Positions 37,232 through 47,547 of a DNA stretch of 64,000 nt are shown piece after piece. Each line of letters opens with the position of its first letter. Positions within the stretch are counted from its first letter, which is position 1. Both the position numbers and the translations under genes were made by a program. The notes under the pieces were generated by a model, which saw only the letters and a program-made list of their open reading frames with translations, was not told the origin of the DNA and ran no database searches. The stretch is from Chloroflexi bacterium TSY (GTDB taxonomy: Bacteria > Chloroflexota > Anaerolineae > Caldilineales > Caldilineaceae): NCBI GenBank assembly GCA_019217005.1, contig JAHBNG010000044.1:1-64000 (forward strand), read 5' to 3'.

Positions 37232-38272
37232 TTAATCGGCGGCAGCCAATTCCGCTGGTGCCATTTCAACTTCTTGAACCTTAGTCATTGATCCTTCATC
37301 TAGCGATTCAAGAGCAGTACTCGCCGATGGGGCAAGCGGCCTAGAGACCACTTCCTTATGAAGACCAGCTGCCTCTTCTTCTTCGCGTTGGATTTCACGA
37401 TAAATACGATTGAGCCCCGATTTGATCTGGCTTTCGATCTTGGCCTTCCGTTCTAAGGGAACAGGAAACCAATCAAGCATCTCCGTCACAAGTCCGCTCT
37501 TGGTTTCATTCTTTGTTCGTCCCTCTAGATAATAATCGCGCACTCGCCCACGCATGAATGTAATATATTCCCCAACTCGATATGTCGCATCAGAATTACA
37601 GACGGGACCGTGTCCTGGAACAAGCCGTTCGGCACCAAGATTTCGGATCAGTTCCAATGCATCCATCCATTCTAGCGAATTTGCTTGCGCCATATAGGGA
37701 TGCTGATCGACCCACAAAATATCACCCACAAAACAGATCTGCTCTTCAGGCAGCCAAACCATACTGGTTGCTGGCGTGTGACCACCCACATAGATTAATT
37801 CGATTTCGCGACTTCCATAGAGTAATTTGGCATTTCGGCTAAATGTAATATGGGGTGGGATAATCACAATATTATTAAGCTGCTCTTGAATATCTGGTTC
37901 GCGCTTAAAGCTGTTGCGGACCCGTTCTTTAAAATTCTCTGTATATCCAGACATCTCCTTGTGTGCCCGCTCATGGGCAATGACTTTACAAGGCATAAAG
38001 TATTGATTTCCCAATGCATGGCCTCGATGATGATCGGTATTGACCATATAGAGAAATGGTTCGCCAGGGTATTGCTCTTCAATTTGGGCGCGCCAATCAA
38101 TCGCCTGTTGCGGAATCAGCGGCGCATCGACCATTATCAGACCTTCTTCGGTGTAAATAAAACCGGGGGTACAGCCACGATAGGCTGTATTGATAAAGAC
38201 ACCAGGTGCCAACTCTTCCCTCTGACCCAATCCAGTTACACCAATACGGACGGCGCTTCTACGTCTTGCCAT
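37232..38272 (-). CDS. MBL-fold metallohydrolase
   Basis: A 346-residue metallo-beta-lactamase-fold protein. Metal-site motifs: NTDHHRGHALGN (the usual HxHxDH is here DHHRGH, with Asp at the first His position), VGGHTPATSMVWLP, FVGDILWVDQHPY and RLVPGHGPV. This variant occurs in alkyl-sulfatase/cyclase-like MBL branches. The substitution at the first ligand may alter metal use, so activity is uncertain. The C-terminal 100 residues are helical and charged (ERKAKIESQIKSGLNRIYREIQREEEEAAG). The start ATG at 38272 is preceded by TGAGGAGG, a strong ribosome site. Confidence 0.88.
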   Translation of the reverse strand: MARRRSAVRIGVTGLGQREELAPGVFINTAYRGCTPGFIYTEEGLIMVDAPLIPQQAIDWRAQIEEQYPGEPFLYMVNTDHHRGHALGNQYFMPCKVIAHERAHKEMSGYTENFKERVRNSFKREPDIQEQLNNIVIIPPHITFSRNAKLLYGSREIELIYVGGHTPATSMVWLPEEQICFVGDILWVDQHPYMAQANSLEWMDALELIRNLGAERLVPGHGPVCNSDATYRVGEYITFMRGRVRDYYLEGRTKNETKSGLVTEMLDWFPVPLERKAKIESQIKSGLNRIYREIQREEEEAAGLHKEVVSRPLAPSASTALESLDEGSMTKVQEVEMAPAELAAAD

Positions 38273-38604
38273 GACAAATCCTCCTCAGAAAAGTACGTTG
38301 ACCGAATAAAACTTGAACATTATATTCCATTTATAAGTTAGTTGTCAAAACTCTTTTTTTATGTCAAGCTAGCAGGCGAGCCAAGGTTCGATTTCAGGGG
38401 TTAATTCAAGAGCCGCGTCTAAGTGAAAATGAAAAGAACAACAAGGTTTGGTGATATAATTCTCTGTATTGATGAAAACATCAAAATCAATAAGGCCCAT
38501 CTACCACAAATGTGCGCATCGGAGAGTCTCTCTGACCAGTTATTGGTGATTTGCACGCGTTTGGGAGATGAGCGAATCAGTAATTCATCATTATCTAGGA
38601 TTTC

Positions 38605-40851
38605 GTGATGACAAAACGGCTAGCTGTCTTGACGAGCGGCGGCGATGCACAAGGAATGAACGCGGCGGTACGTGCCGTGGTACGAGCTGCGCTCGAGCGC
38701 GGGACAGAGATCTATGCAGTTCATGAAGGCTACCAGGGGATGATTGCAGAGGCAGATCGAATTCTGCCCATGGATTGGAATACCGTGGGAGGAATTCTTT
38801 ATCGCGGCGGAACAGTAATCGGCTCTGCCCGCTGCCCGGAATTTATGACAAAAGAGGGACGACTCAAGGCGGTGCGCAATCTGTTGGCGCACGGCATCGA
38901 TGGCTTGATCGTCATCGGAGGCGATGGCAGCTTAACCGGTGCCAATAGATTGCGTCAGGAATGGCCCGAACTTCTACAGACATTGATTAAGCAGGGTGAT
39001 GTGACACCACAGCAAGCTCGCACCCACCGCATTCTCCACCTTGTCGGCATGGTCGGATCAATCGACAATGATATGTTTGGCACAGATATGACAATTGGAG
39101 CGGATAGTGCACTTCATCGGATTACAGACGCCGTCGATGCAATTAGCAGCACGGCGGCAAGTCATCAACGAGCATTTGTCATCGAAGTCATGGGACGTCA
39201 TTGTGGCTATCTGGCGATGATGAGCGCATTAGCCAGCGGTGCCAATTGGGTGCTGATTCCCGAAAGTCCGCCTGCCCTAGATAACTGGGAAGCAAAAATG
39301 TGTGAGGTGCTCTCTAGCGGCCGGGAAACAGGACGCCGCGATAGCATTGTCATCGTTGCAGAGGGCGCGGTTGACCATCATGGAAAAGCGATCACCTGTG
39401 AGTATGTCCGAAAAGTGTTGGAAGAGCAGTTGGGAGAAGACACACGCGTGACGATTCTGGGTCATGTTCAACGAGGCGGCTCGCCGAGTGCTTTTGATCG
39501 CAATCTCAGCACGCTTCTAGGCGTTTATGCTGTCGACGTCATCCTCGAGGCAGATGAGAATAGCCCGGCGTATTTGGTTGGCTGGCGCGGCAATCGCGTT
39601 GCAAAAGCACCATTGATGGAGTGTGTTCGTCAAACCCATGCGGTAACAGATGCCATTCACGCAGGAAATTTTAAGCGAGCCCTGGAACTGCGAGGCAGGA
39701 ACTTCCAAGAAACCTTTCGGACCTTGCGTACCTTGGTTCGCGCCCTTCCCCATCCGCCTAAGCCAGGCCAGAAGCGGCTACGTCTTGCTGTTCTCAATGC
39801 CGACTCGCTAGCACCCGGTATGAACACGGCAGTCCGCTCCGCTGTGCGGATTGCCCTTGATAAAGGACATTTTATTTGTGGTGTCCAGAATGGGTTTGAA
39901 GGCTTGATCCAAGACGATATGGACGAATTCAGTTGGATGTCGGTCACCGGATGGGCAGGGATGGGCGGTTCAGAGTTGGGAACGACGCGCAAAATTCCCG
40001 AAAAGAGCGATTTTTATGCGATTGCTCGTACAATTGAGGAACGAGAAATTGAAGGATTGCTCGTGATTGGTGGTTGGTCAGGTTACCTTGCAGCCTATCG
40101 CCTTTATGAACAGCGTCCCAATTTCCCTGCCTTTAACATCCCCATTGTTTGCCTCCCAGCGACGATTGACAATAATCTACCTGGCTCAGAACTGAGCGTT
40201 GGGGCTGATACAGCGATTAACAGCATCGTAGAGGCGGTTGATAAGATTAAGCAATCTGCTGTCGCATCCCGGCGTTGTTTTGTTGTCGAAGTGATGGGCG
40301 GAAAATGTGGCTACCTGGCGCTCATGAGTGCTTTGGCGACAGGCGCTGAACGCGTATATCTACATGAAGAAGGCGTTAAGGTGAGCGATTTGCAACATGA
40401 TGTTGATTTACTTGTCGAAGGATTTAGTCATGGCAAACGACTTGGGCTCGTGATCCGCAACGAAAGTGCCAATGATGTTTACGATACACCCTTCATCTGC
40501 GCTCTCTTTGAAGAGGAAGGAGGCGAGCTCTTTGAGGTGCGGCAGGCCGTGCTCGGACATTTGCAACAAGGTGGCACACCCACGCCCTTTGATCGCATTC
40601 AGGCCACGCGCTTTGCTGTCAAATGCATTGAATATCTAGAGGAAAAAGCAATGAAAGGTCAGCCCGATGCAGCTGCGATCGGTCTAAATCGTGGAGAATA
40701 TACGTTTACGAATTTTCACACCCTTTTGGATGGATTTGACTTGGAGATGCAACGTCCACACGAGCAGTGGTGGATGAAACTGCGCCCCATTGCACGCATG
40801 TTAGCGCAGCCAAAAGAGCGATTTATTGAACGACGTGGGGAAACTGACTAA
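38605..40851 (+). CDS. pfkA: Tandem-fused 6-phosphofructokinase (748 aa), C-half probably regulatory
   Basis: Two complete PFK-A modules in one chain. The N-half has every catalytic motif: LTSGGDAQGMNAAVR (residue 9 on), GGTVIGSARCPEF, VIGGDGSLTGA (GGDGS 105-109) and GSIDNDMFGTDMTIG (IDND 153-156), then VEVMGRHCGYLA. The C-half starts near 395 (LNADSLAPGMNTAVRSAVR), but GGDGS has become GGWSG and IDND has become IDNN, so metal and phosphate contacts are lost. This mirrors the eukaryotic PFK arrangement of a catalytic N-half and an allosteric C-half. It phosphorylates fructose-6-phosphate with ATP (or possibly PPi) in glycolysis. The gene starts GTGATG; either codon can serve. It stands alone on the plus strand. 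Confidence 0.92.
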   Translation: MMTKRLAVLTSGGDAQGMNAAVRAVVRAALERGTEIYAVHEGYQGMIAEADRILPMDWNTVGGILYRGGTVIGSARCPEFMTKEGRLKAVRNLLAHGIDGLIVIGGDGSLTGANRLRQEWPELLQTLIKQGDVTPQQARTHRILHLVGMVGSIDNDMFGTDMTIGADSALHRITDAVDAISSTAASHQRAFVIEVMGRHCGYLAMMSALASGANWVLIPESPPALDNWEAKMCEVLSSGRETGRRDSIVIVAEGAVDHHGKAITCEYVRKVLEEQLGEDTRVTILGHVQRGGSPSAFDRNLSTLLGVYAVDVILEADENSPAYLVGWRGNRVAKAPLMECVRQTHAVTDAIHAGNFKRALELRGRNFQETFRTLRTLVRALPHPPKPGQKRLRLAVLNADSLAPGMNTAVRSAVRIALDKGHFICGVQNGFEGLIQDDMDEFSWMSVTGWAGMGGSELGTTRKIPEKSDFYAIARTIEEREIEGLLVIGGWSGYLAAYRLYEQRPNFPAFNIPIVCLPATIDNNLPGSELSVGADTAINSIVEAVDKIKQSAVASRRCFVVEVMGGKCGYLALMSALATGAERVYLHEEGVKVSDLQHDVDLLVEGFSHGKRLGLVIRNESANDVYDTPFICALFEEEGGELFEVRQAVLGHLQQGGTPTPFDRIQATRFAVKCIEYLEEKAMKGQPDAAAIGLNRGEYTFTNFHTLLDGFDLEMQRPHEQWWMKLRPIARMLAQPKERFIERRGETD

Positions 40852-41002
40852 TCATCATGGGAACCTGGCTGCAAAATATTCTGTTCTCGCGTGCTATGCA
40901 CATAGGTTAGAGGGACAACGAATATCAAGTCAGTACCTTGTGAAATGAACTTTTTGCAAGAATGCCACTTATCAATTAACAACAGCAAACGAGGAGTAAA
41001 AG

Positions 41003-42400
41003 ATGTCGAAAGTGACGATGATCGGCGCAGGCAGCACGGTTTTTGCCAAGAACTTGATGGGCGACATACTCAGCTATCCTGAACTACAGGATGTGACTTT
41101 GAGTCTCTTTGATATCGACGAAATGCGACTCAAGACATCCGAAATTGTTGCCCACAAAGTGGCCGAAGCGACAGGCGCCCATCCGACGATTGAAGCAACA
41201 ACCGATCGCCGCCGAGCGTTGGATGGTGCCGATTACGCTATTACGATGATTCAAGTTGGCGGCTACAAACCCTGCACCGTAACCGATTTTGAAGTACCTA
41301 AAAAGTATGGTCTCCGTCAGACCATTGCTGACACCTTGGGGATCGGGGGAATTATGCGCTCATTGCGCACCATTCCGGTCTTGCTCGACATGTGTCACGA
41401 AATGGAAGAACTTTGCCCCGAGGTTACTTTGCTCCAATACGTGAATCCTATGGCCATGAATTGCTGGGCCATCAACCGAGACACTGAGATCAAAACTGTG
41501 GGCCTTTGCCACAGCGTACAAGGAACTGCAAGCCAGCTTGCGCATGATATTGATATACCCATCGATGAAATTCACTACACATGTGCAGGGATCAACCACA
41601 TGGCCTTTTACTTGAGTTTTGAGCGTCGCAATAGAAATGGGAATGAGGATCTCTATCCACGTATCCATCAAGTTCTTGAAGAAGGTAGAGCACCAGATGA
41701 CAACTTAGTGCGCTACGAAATGCTTAAGCGATTGGGCTACTTTGTAACCGAATCTAGCGAGCATTTTGCCGAGTATGTTCCGTGGTTTATTAAACGAGAC
41801 CGTGATGACGTGATTGAGGAGTTTAACGTGCCCTTGGATGAGTATATTCGTCGCTGTGAGGTACAGATTACGGGCTGGGATTTCATGCGTCAGAAATTGG
41901 AGGATCCAAAGGCCAATCTAAGCGAAGAATTTGCAGTGGCTATGCGGAAGGCAGGCGTTCCTGAAGAAAAAATGCCAATGGTGGTTCAGCACTTTGAAAA
42001 CCTTAATGAAGTCAAACGTAGCCACGAATATGGATCGGGCATCATCCACAGCATTGAAACCGGTGAACCGCGCGTCATTTATGGCAATGTCTCCAATGAG
42101 GGTCTGATCGACAACTTACCAGAGGGGTGTTGTGTTGAAGTCCCTTGCCTTGTTGACAAGAATGGCATTCAACCAACCCGAATTGGATCGCTCCCCCCTC
42201 AACTTGCGGCCTTGATGCAGACCAACATCAATGTTCAATCCCTTACCGTCGAAGCTGCCCTCACCCGCAAGCGCGAACATATTTATCATGCGGCGATGCT
42301 CGACCCCCATACCGCAGCCGAACTGAATTTGGAGCAAATCTGGTCACTAGTTGATGATTTAATTGAAGAACATGGAGATTGGCTGCCTGAGTATCATTAA
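41003..42400 (+). CDS. GH4 family alpha-galactosidase/6-phospho-glycosidase-like enzyme
   Basis: A 465-residue family 4 glycosidase, which uses NAD and a divalent metal in an oxidation-elimination mechanism. The N-terminal Rossmann motif is VTMIGAGSTVFAKNLMGDI. The metal-ligand Cys is in GLCHSVQGT (Cys169) and the His in CAGINHMAFYL (His199). YVNPMAMNCWAINR and DTLGIGGIMRSLRTIPV match the MelA-like branch (alpha-galactosidase) better than the phospho-glycosidases, but substrate remains inferred. GAGGAG precedes the ATG. The stop codon is followed after two bases by an IS, so any downstream partner gene has been separated. Confidence 0.92.
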   Translation: MSKVTMIGAGSTVFAKNLMGDILSYPELQDVTLSLFDIDEMRLKTSEIVAHKVAEATGAHPTIEATTDRRRALDGADYAITMIQVGGYKPCTVTDFEVPKKYGLRQTIADTLGIGGIMRSLRTIPVLLDMCHEMEELCPEVTLLQYVNPMAMNCWAINRDTEIKTVGLCHSVQGTASQLAHDIDIPIDEIHYTCAGINHMAFYLSFERRNRNGNEDLYPRIHQVLEEGRAPDDNLVRYEMLKRLGYFVTESSEHFAEYVPWFIKRDRDDVIEEFNVPLDEYIRRCEVQITGWDFMRQKLEDPKANLSEEFAVAMRKAGVPEEKMPMVVQHFENLNEVKRSHEYGSGIIHSIETGEPRVIYGNVSNEGLIDNLPEGCCVEVPCLVDKNGIQPTRIGSLPPQLAALMQTNINVQSLTVEAALTRKREHIYHAAMLDPHTAAELNLEQIWSLVDDLIEEHGDWLPEYH

Positions 42401-42402
42401 AA

Positions 42403-43890
42403 CTTTACTTTCTGGTAAAGGCTTGAGTGACAAAGGGCAAACCGAAAGGGGCGGAAAAAAGAATCCACCCTGAAAAAACGGGATAAAATGTAAAAATAGT
42501 GCTCGGCTAGTTTAAGCAGCGGCATTGAGGCGGCGATGAGCGAGAACGCCTTTAGGTAAATGGTGTGAAACCGAGGCCTTTTTCCGAAAGTCAGGGTCGA
42601 GTTGGAAAAAGAGCACTCGAGAGAACACGGCGCAGCCTGCCGGGAGTGGCTTGAGGCTCTCGAGCCCAGTAGCCAGTCGGTATGGGAGGAAGAGAAGCGG
42701 CTAAATGGGAAAGAAGATTGCCAGCCAGCAGCCCCAATTCAGGTAAGCGGAAACAAGCCTCATCGGCATGAACAAATTGACGATGTAAGCCAATCATCTG
42801 CTTGGAAGCCAAGGGGGGATGTTCAACAGGCCAGCGTTCCAGGTAGACAAGATAAATGGTTTCAGGCTGCAAAGTCATAACGGTCGCCAAAACCAAAGGT
42901 GTGTTGTAGGCCGGATCCTGAATGACGTAAATCGAGTAGGTACGGTTGGCTGTATCCACCTTGGTTGTTCTGGGGACGAGATTGTGCCATGCTTGATAGC
43001 AAATCAGGCGACCACTATAGAGAAAGCGACCAGACGAGTCCGGAGTTGTAGCCTCGAGTCGCTTTCCCTTATAGCTGCGAGAGAGCGGTCGCACAATATC
43101 ACCATATTCAGGTGGTCTGCCTTTTTCTTTGCGTTTGGGGAACTCATTGCGGCGCACTGTGCAGTTAATGGCTTCCCGCAGGACAAATCGGTCTATGCCG
43201 CTTTCTAGCATTTCTCTGATTGTAAACCCGGCATCGACCACCGCCACTTCGTCTGACTCCAGTGATTTCTTCGTCTCTTTCAGCAGCTTTTTCCGAAACT
43301 CACTTTCCTTTGTTCCAACCGTGCATCTCATGATTGCCTTGAGCAGTGGCACTCGCTTCCCGCCTATCTCCCCCGAGCTTATCATCACTCCAAAGATGAG
43401 CGCGGGCAATGCCCGACGAGCCGTTGAGTTATAGAGTCGGTTCACTTTCCCTTGCAGCTTCGGTCGCCAGAACCCTGTGATATCTATGCTTTTCACTCGG
43501 TACCCTTCTAACTTTTTTGCCTCCCATTCCCCTTTCCACTTCTTCTTGCCACGACCCCAGCAGACTTGTGATATCCCATGATCCATATCGAAAGCTCCAC
43601 CAGCTTCGCCGGAGCTCCTCATCTTCAAACCCGCTTTCTTTCAATGCGCTATGGATTGCTCCTCGACTTTTCAGAAACGACCCATTCAGCATTGCCCACA
43701 TCAGACGCATTACATTTACGTTTGTTCCCATCGGCGTTACTTGCAATACATTCATCAGTACTGCTATAGTTATTTCTGGCGCGGTTAGCATTCCTTCCTC
43801 CTTTTTGGGTTCTCTACCTTTAGGATGAACTGCTAACCGCTTTTTGTCACATTTCTCACCTCATCTCTTTTCTTTTACCAGAAAGTAAAG
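42403..43890 (-). mobile_element. Second copy of the 1.5-kb IS, transposase frameshifted
   Basis: Same 17-bp terminal inverted repeats as 21862-23365, with flanking TTAAAA on both sides (42397-42402, 43891-43896). The element is 16 bp shorter: about 5 bp is lost near 43540, which splits the transposase into an N-terminal frame (43791-43429) and a second frame (43628-42591), and about 10 bp is lost near 42600 between short repeats, which removes the C-terminus. The copy is therefore non-autonomous. It lies between the GH4 gene and the LysE-type exporter. Confidence 0.9.
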
Positions 43891-43905
43891 TTAAAAGTTA
43901 CAATT

Positions 43906-44532
43906 TCAATCTCGTTGCTCAAAAGCAAGCTTTATGCCAAGCCCGATTAGGATCATACCACTTGAACGGTCTATCCATCTAAGTACTAAGGGTCTAGAGC
44001 GCAACCAGGAGGATAAAATACCGGAGAAATAACCAACAGGCCCTTTGACGAAAAAGGTCAGGACTGAAAAGGCAACGCCAAGCAGCAACAGTAATTGTGT
44101 TGGGTTGTGAGTATCTGATGATATAAACTGCGGCAGAAAAGCAAAATAAAAGATCGTGATTTTCGGATTCGAGATATTAGACAAGGCTCCTGCAACGAAG
44201 TGTCGATTCAATCGTTCTAGTTGTGGCTGGTTTAACTCTAGACTTGTTGATTGATTAAAAATGAGGCGAATGCCTAAGTAAACTAGATAGGCTGCTCCCA
44301 AAAATTTAAGCGCTATGAAAAGAAACTCTGAAGCCATTAGCAATGAACCAAGTCCGAACGCCGTTAAGACGGTATGACCCAGTAAACCAAGACTGACGCC
44401 ACTGGCGGTGGCGATACCTGCCTTTGATCCCTGAGAAACAGCCCGTGACATGACTAAAATCATATCCTGGCCCGGTGTGATAATCACAACCAACGAAGTA
44501 AAGATAAAAAGAACGATCTGCGCTTCAGTCAC
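43906..44532 (-). CDS. LysE/RhtB-family amino-acid exporter
   Basis: A 208-residue inner-membrane protein with six hydrophobic segments. The N-terminal ITPGQDMILVMSRAVSQGSKAGIATASGVSLG is the LysE/RhtB signature (usual ITPGPD, here Gln in place of Pro), followed by FKFLGAAYLVYLG-like sequence and NPKITIFYFAFLPQF. Such proteins export amino acids or related metabolites such as homoserine, threonine or lysine. Same strand as the iolE-like gene upstream, 100 bp apart, but the substrate link is unclear. Confidence 0.92.
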   Translation of the reverse strand: MTEAQIVLFIFTSLVVIITPGQDMILVMSRAVSQGSKAGIATASGVSLGLLGHTVLTAFGLGSLLMASEFLFIALKFLGAAYLVYLGIRLIFNQSTSLELNQPQLERLNRHFVAGALSNISNPKITIFYFAFLPQFISSDTHNPTQLLLLLGVAFSVLTFFVKGPVGYFSGILSSWLRSRPLVLRWIDRSSGMILIGLGIKLAFEQRD

Positions 44533-44633
44533 GGCAGACTCCCGCTAATCTTTCATCACTCTGACGAGTCATCTCAACTTGAGCGTTCGCATCCTATACC
44601 GAATACTCGCAACTCAAAAATCGCAAATTGTAA

Positions 44634-45696
44634 TTACCAACCTAACTCGTTGTGTAAAAACGCCCGATTGCTTTTCGCGCTTTCCAGTGGATTAATTCCA
44701 CTTTCGGGCAGTATATCTTGCTCGACTGTCCCCCATCCTTGATAATTGATCTCAGTCAAGATTCGCTTGATCCCCTGCCAATCAACGGTGCCTGCTCCTA
44801 ATTCAGGGAAAACACCGGACTCAACTCCATTGAAGTAATCTCCCTCTCGGGTCAGCACTTCATCACGAACCCGATTGTCACACTCCTTGATGTGCATATA
44901 CCAAGTACGATCACGCCATTTGTCGAGAACAGCCACTGGATCACCGCCACTGTAGGCAATATGAGCCATATCAAAACAGAGACCTACATTTTCGGGATTG
45001 GTTCGCTTGAGAACAGCATTGATCTCAAAGTCAGTTTCCAAATATCCACCAACATGCGGATGAATACAAGTCTTCAATCCATACTCTTCCCATGCGAGCT
45101 TCGCAAAGTCATCCACGTTGGCTGCAGCTCTATCCCCGCCGGTCGAGTCCAGACTGTCTTCTGGTCGAACGCGACCTGCTCGTTGGGCGCGATTCTCTAC
45201 AACAAAGAGTGCATCGGACAGAACCAGATAATTGCACTTCATGGCCGATAGAACTTGCACTGTCTCCAGTGCTTCCTGATAGACAACTTCATCGTTTTTT
45301 GGGGGTGGTTCATTTTAGGCGGACAATTAGGTTTACATTTTTGCAAAGAGAAAAGATGTTTATATTTTCTAATTTGAGCCATGCTCAGGCAGAAAATGAC
45401 CTCATATAGATTTTTGTCTATGTATCAAAAGTGTAAACCTAATTCTGAACCACCCCGTTTTTTGCTTCAACAAAGTTAAAAATCGTAAATGCCGAGATGA
45501 GCGACAGCCCGCGGCTTGCCAGTTCGTCCGTTAACTTGGAGATGTCGAAGGGCAGGTAGCCATAGGGACCAAGTTCGGTGCCCATGTAGCCAGCCTCTTT
45601 GATCTGGTCGAGCACAATGTTGTAAGGCGGGACGTTAGGAGTATCTTTCATGAGTACACCCCAAAAGGCGGGGGCAGTGGCAATCTGGATGTTCAT
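44634..45696 (-). pseudogene. iolE: IolE-like sugar isomerase/dehydratase (TIM barrel) split by a MITE
   Basis: The first part (45696-45439) reads IQIATAPAFWGVLM, VLDQIKEAGYMGTELGPYGYLP and ASRGLSLISAFTIFNFVEAKN. After removal of the MITE at 45302-45456 and one 8-bp duplication it continues DEVVYQEALETVQVL, then CIHPHVGGYLETDFEI, VGLCFDMAHIAYSGGDPVAVLDKW, YMHIKECD, GVFPELGAGTVDW and GWGTVEQDILPES. This is the xylose-isomerase-like TIM barrel of 2-keto-myo-inositol dehydratase (IolE), which acts second in inositol breakdown. The 163-bp insertion breaks the frame, so no full protein is made. An iolC homologue lies 4 kb upstream on the same strand. Confidence 0.85.
45302..45456 (+). mobile_element. 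MITE family 1, copy c (155 bp) inside the iolE-like gene
   Basis: Identical ends to the other copies, with the direct repeat GTTTTTTG at 45294-45301 and 45457-45464 (8 bp). Removing the element and one repeat gives a continuous iolE-like frame, which proves the boundaries. Orientation matches the copy at 27650. Confidence 0.95.
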
Positions 45697-45925
45697 ATAA
45701 ATTCAACCTAGGTTGCATAGATAATTGTGGAATTCTCGGAAGAGTGAGCATTGTTGCAAAAATCTTAGAAGGCTATAAGGTTACTTTTTCTGAGTCATTG
45801 GGACCAATTAAGATATCCAAGTTGCTCAAGGGCACTATATCAGAAGCTAAATTGGCTCAATTTGAACACATCTCTCACCGCAGTCCGGCTTCATGCAGAA
45901 TCTGTGCTAACCACACTGTATCCTC
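45697..45925. other. Intergenic sequence, nothing recognised
   Basis: Between the iolE-like start and the IS701-like element. It probably holds the iolE promoter. A short open frame at 45744-45929 has no family resemblance. Confidence 0.35.
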
Positions 45926-47547
45926 TTAATACTACTGTGCAGCAATATATTGTGAAACACAAAGGAAATTCGTTATATTTCTGGGCATATTGCTAACAAA
46001 ACGCAAACAGAATGCAAAGGAAAAATGAGATAGACTGAAGAGCCAATAAAATGAAGCAGTCTTCGATGAAAGGAAATCAAGATGAAACTTGCTCAAGCAG
46101 TCAATCAATATGACTACAGCCAACTGGAAAGCCCGCCGCTGCTGGAACTGACAGAAGAGCAACTGGCGGCACTGGCCGACCAACTCCAGGAGTATCATGC
46201 CATATATAGTCCATACTTCAGCCATGTGGCTCAGAGAGAGCATGCGTACCACTACATGCGAGGCTTGTTAGACCCCGAAATCAAACGCAAATCGGCCGAG
46301 AACATCGCGCTGGCGACAGTAGGAGAATCGGGTGTACGCCCCCCTGCAAAGCTTTGTGGGTCAGAGCCGCTGGAGCGGTGAAGCGATGCTGGCGGAACAT
46401 ACTCGACAGACAGGTGAGTTGTTGGGAGACGCAAATGGCGTCTTACTCCTGGATGGGAGCGACATTCCCAAGCAAGGAGAAGAGTCAGTGGGCGTCAAGC
46501 GGCAGCGGTGTGGCGAACTGGGCAAGATCGCCAACTGTCAAGCCGGAGTCTTCCTGGGATATAATAGCTCTCATGGCTATACCTTACTGAACTGTCGGTT
46601 GTATATCCCCCAAGAATGGTTTAGTGATGAGTATGCAGAGAAGCGGTACAAAACCGGTCTTCCCACTGACCTGACCTTCCAAACAAAAAATGAATTGGCT
46701 TGGTCCATGATTGAGCAGACGCACGCCCTGGGTGCGTTGCCCATCCGCTGGATCACTATGGATGAAGCCTTTGGCAAAGATACTCATCTGCTTGACTGCA
46801 TTGATGGCCAAACCGCTTACAGCTACTTTGCTGAAGTGCCCAAAGAGACTCGTGTCTGGACCTCCAGCCCCCCAGACCTATCTGCCCGCATCATCTGGAC
46901 GCGGGCGCAAAGCTTCCAAGCTCCGCGTCCGGCCTGGTGAACCTACGCCTCTCACCGTTGCTCAACTCGCTGACACCTTCCAGGAGCATGAGTGGCAACA
47001 GCATGTTCTCAAAGAGGGCTCCAAGGGCTTCATCGTTGCTTCCATTGCTTGTCGCCGCATTGTCTCTGTCCGCAATGGGCTCCCCGGTTCTGCTCTCTGG
47101 CTCATCGTCCGCCGCAATCCCGATTGCTCTCTGCAATACTTTCTCTCCAATGCACCCCTTGAGACTTCCTTGGATGACTTCGCCACTGTTTCTGCTTTGC
47201 GTTGGCCCATTGAAACCATTTTTGAACAAGCCAAGCAGTTTCTCGGACTCAACGAATATGAAACTCGCAGTTGGCTCGGTTGGCATCATCATATGACCTT
47301 AGTCATTTTGGCCTTTGGTTTCTTGGCTCGTTCTCAGTTTTTCCTCAAATATGATGCCCCCGCTCTCACTTTGCCACAGGTTGTTGAACTTCTCCATGCC
47401 GTTCTGCCTAAACCTGTCTTGACACTCGCTGAGACTATCGAGCGCCTTCGCTACAAGCAACGTCGTCTTGCTTCCGCTAAACGCTCGCATTATCTTGTGC
47501 AAAAATCGAACATTATCGAGCCTTTACTTGATGCACAGTAGTATTAA
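45926..47547 (+). mobile_element. IS701-like insertion sequence with frameshifted transposase
   Basis: Inverted ends TTAATACTACTGTGCA (45926-45941) and TGCACAGTAGTATTAA (47532-47547) enclose a transposase read in three frames: 46082-46381, 46332-46940 and about 46890-47541. The middle shows DGSDIPKQGEESVGVKRQRCGELGKIANCQAGVFLGY, diagnostic of IS701-type DDE enzymes, and the last part has ALRWPIETIFEQAKQFLGLNEYE with the catalytic Glu. Single-base shifts near 46335 and 46885 break it. The right end abuts the ISAzo13-type element with no spacer. Confidence 0.88.

Noticed and set aside
45744..45929. Small plus-strand ORF before the IS701-like element
   Set aside because: Short, no recognisable family, and runs into the IS end.
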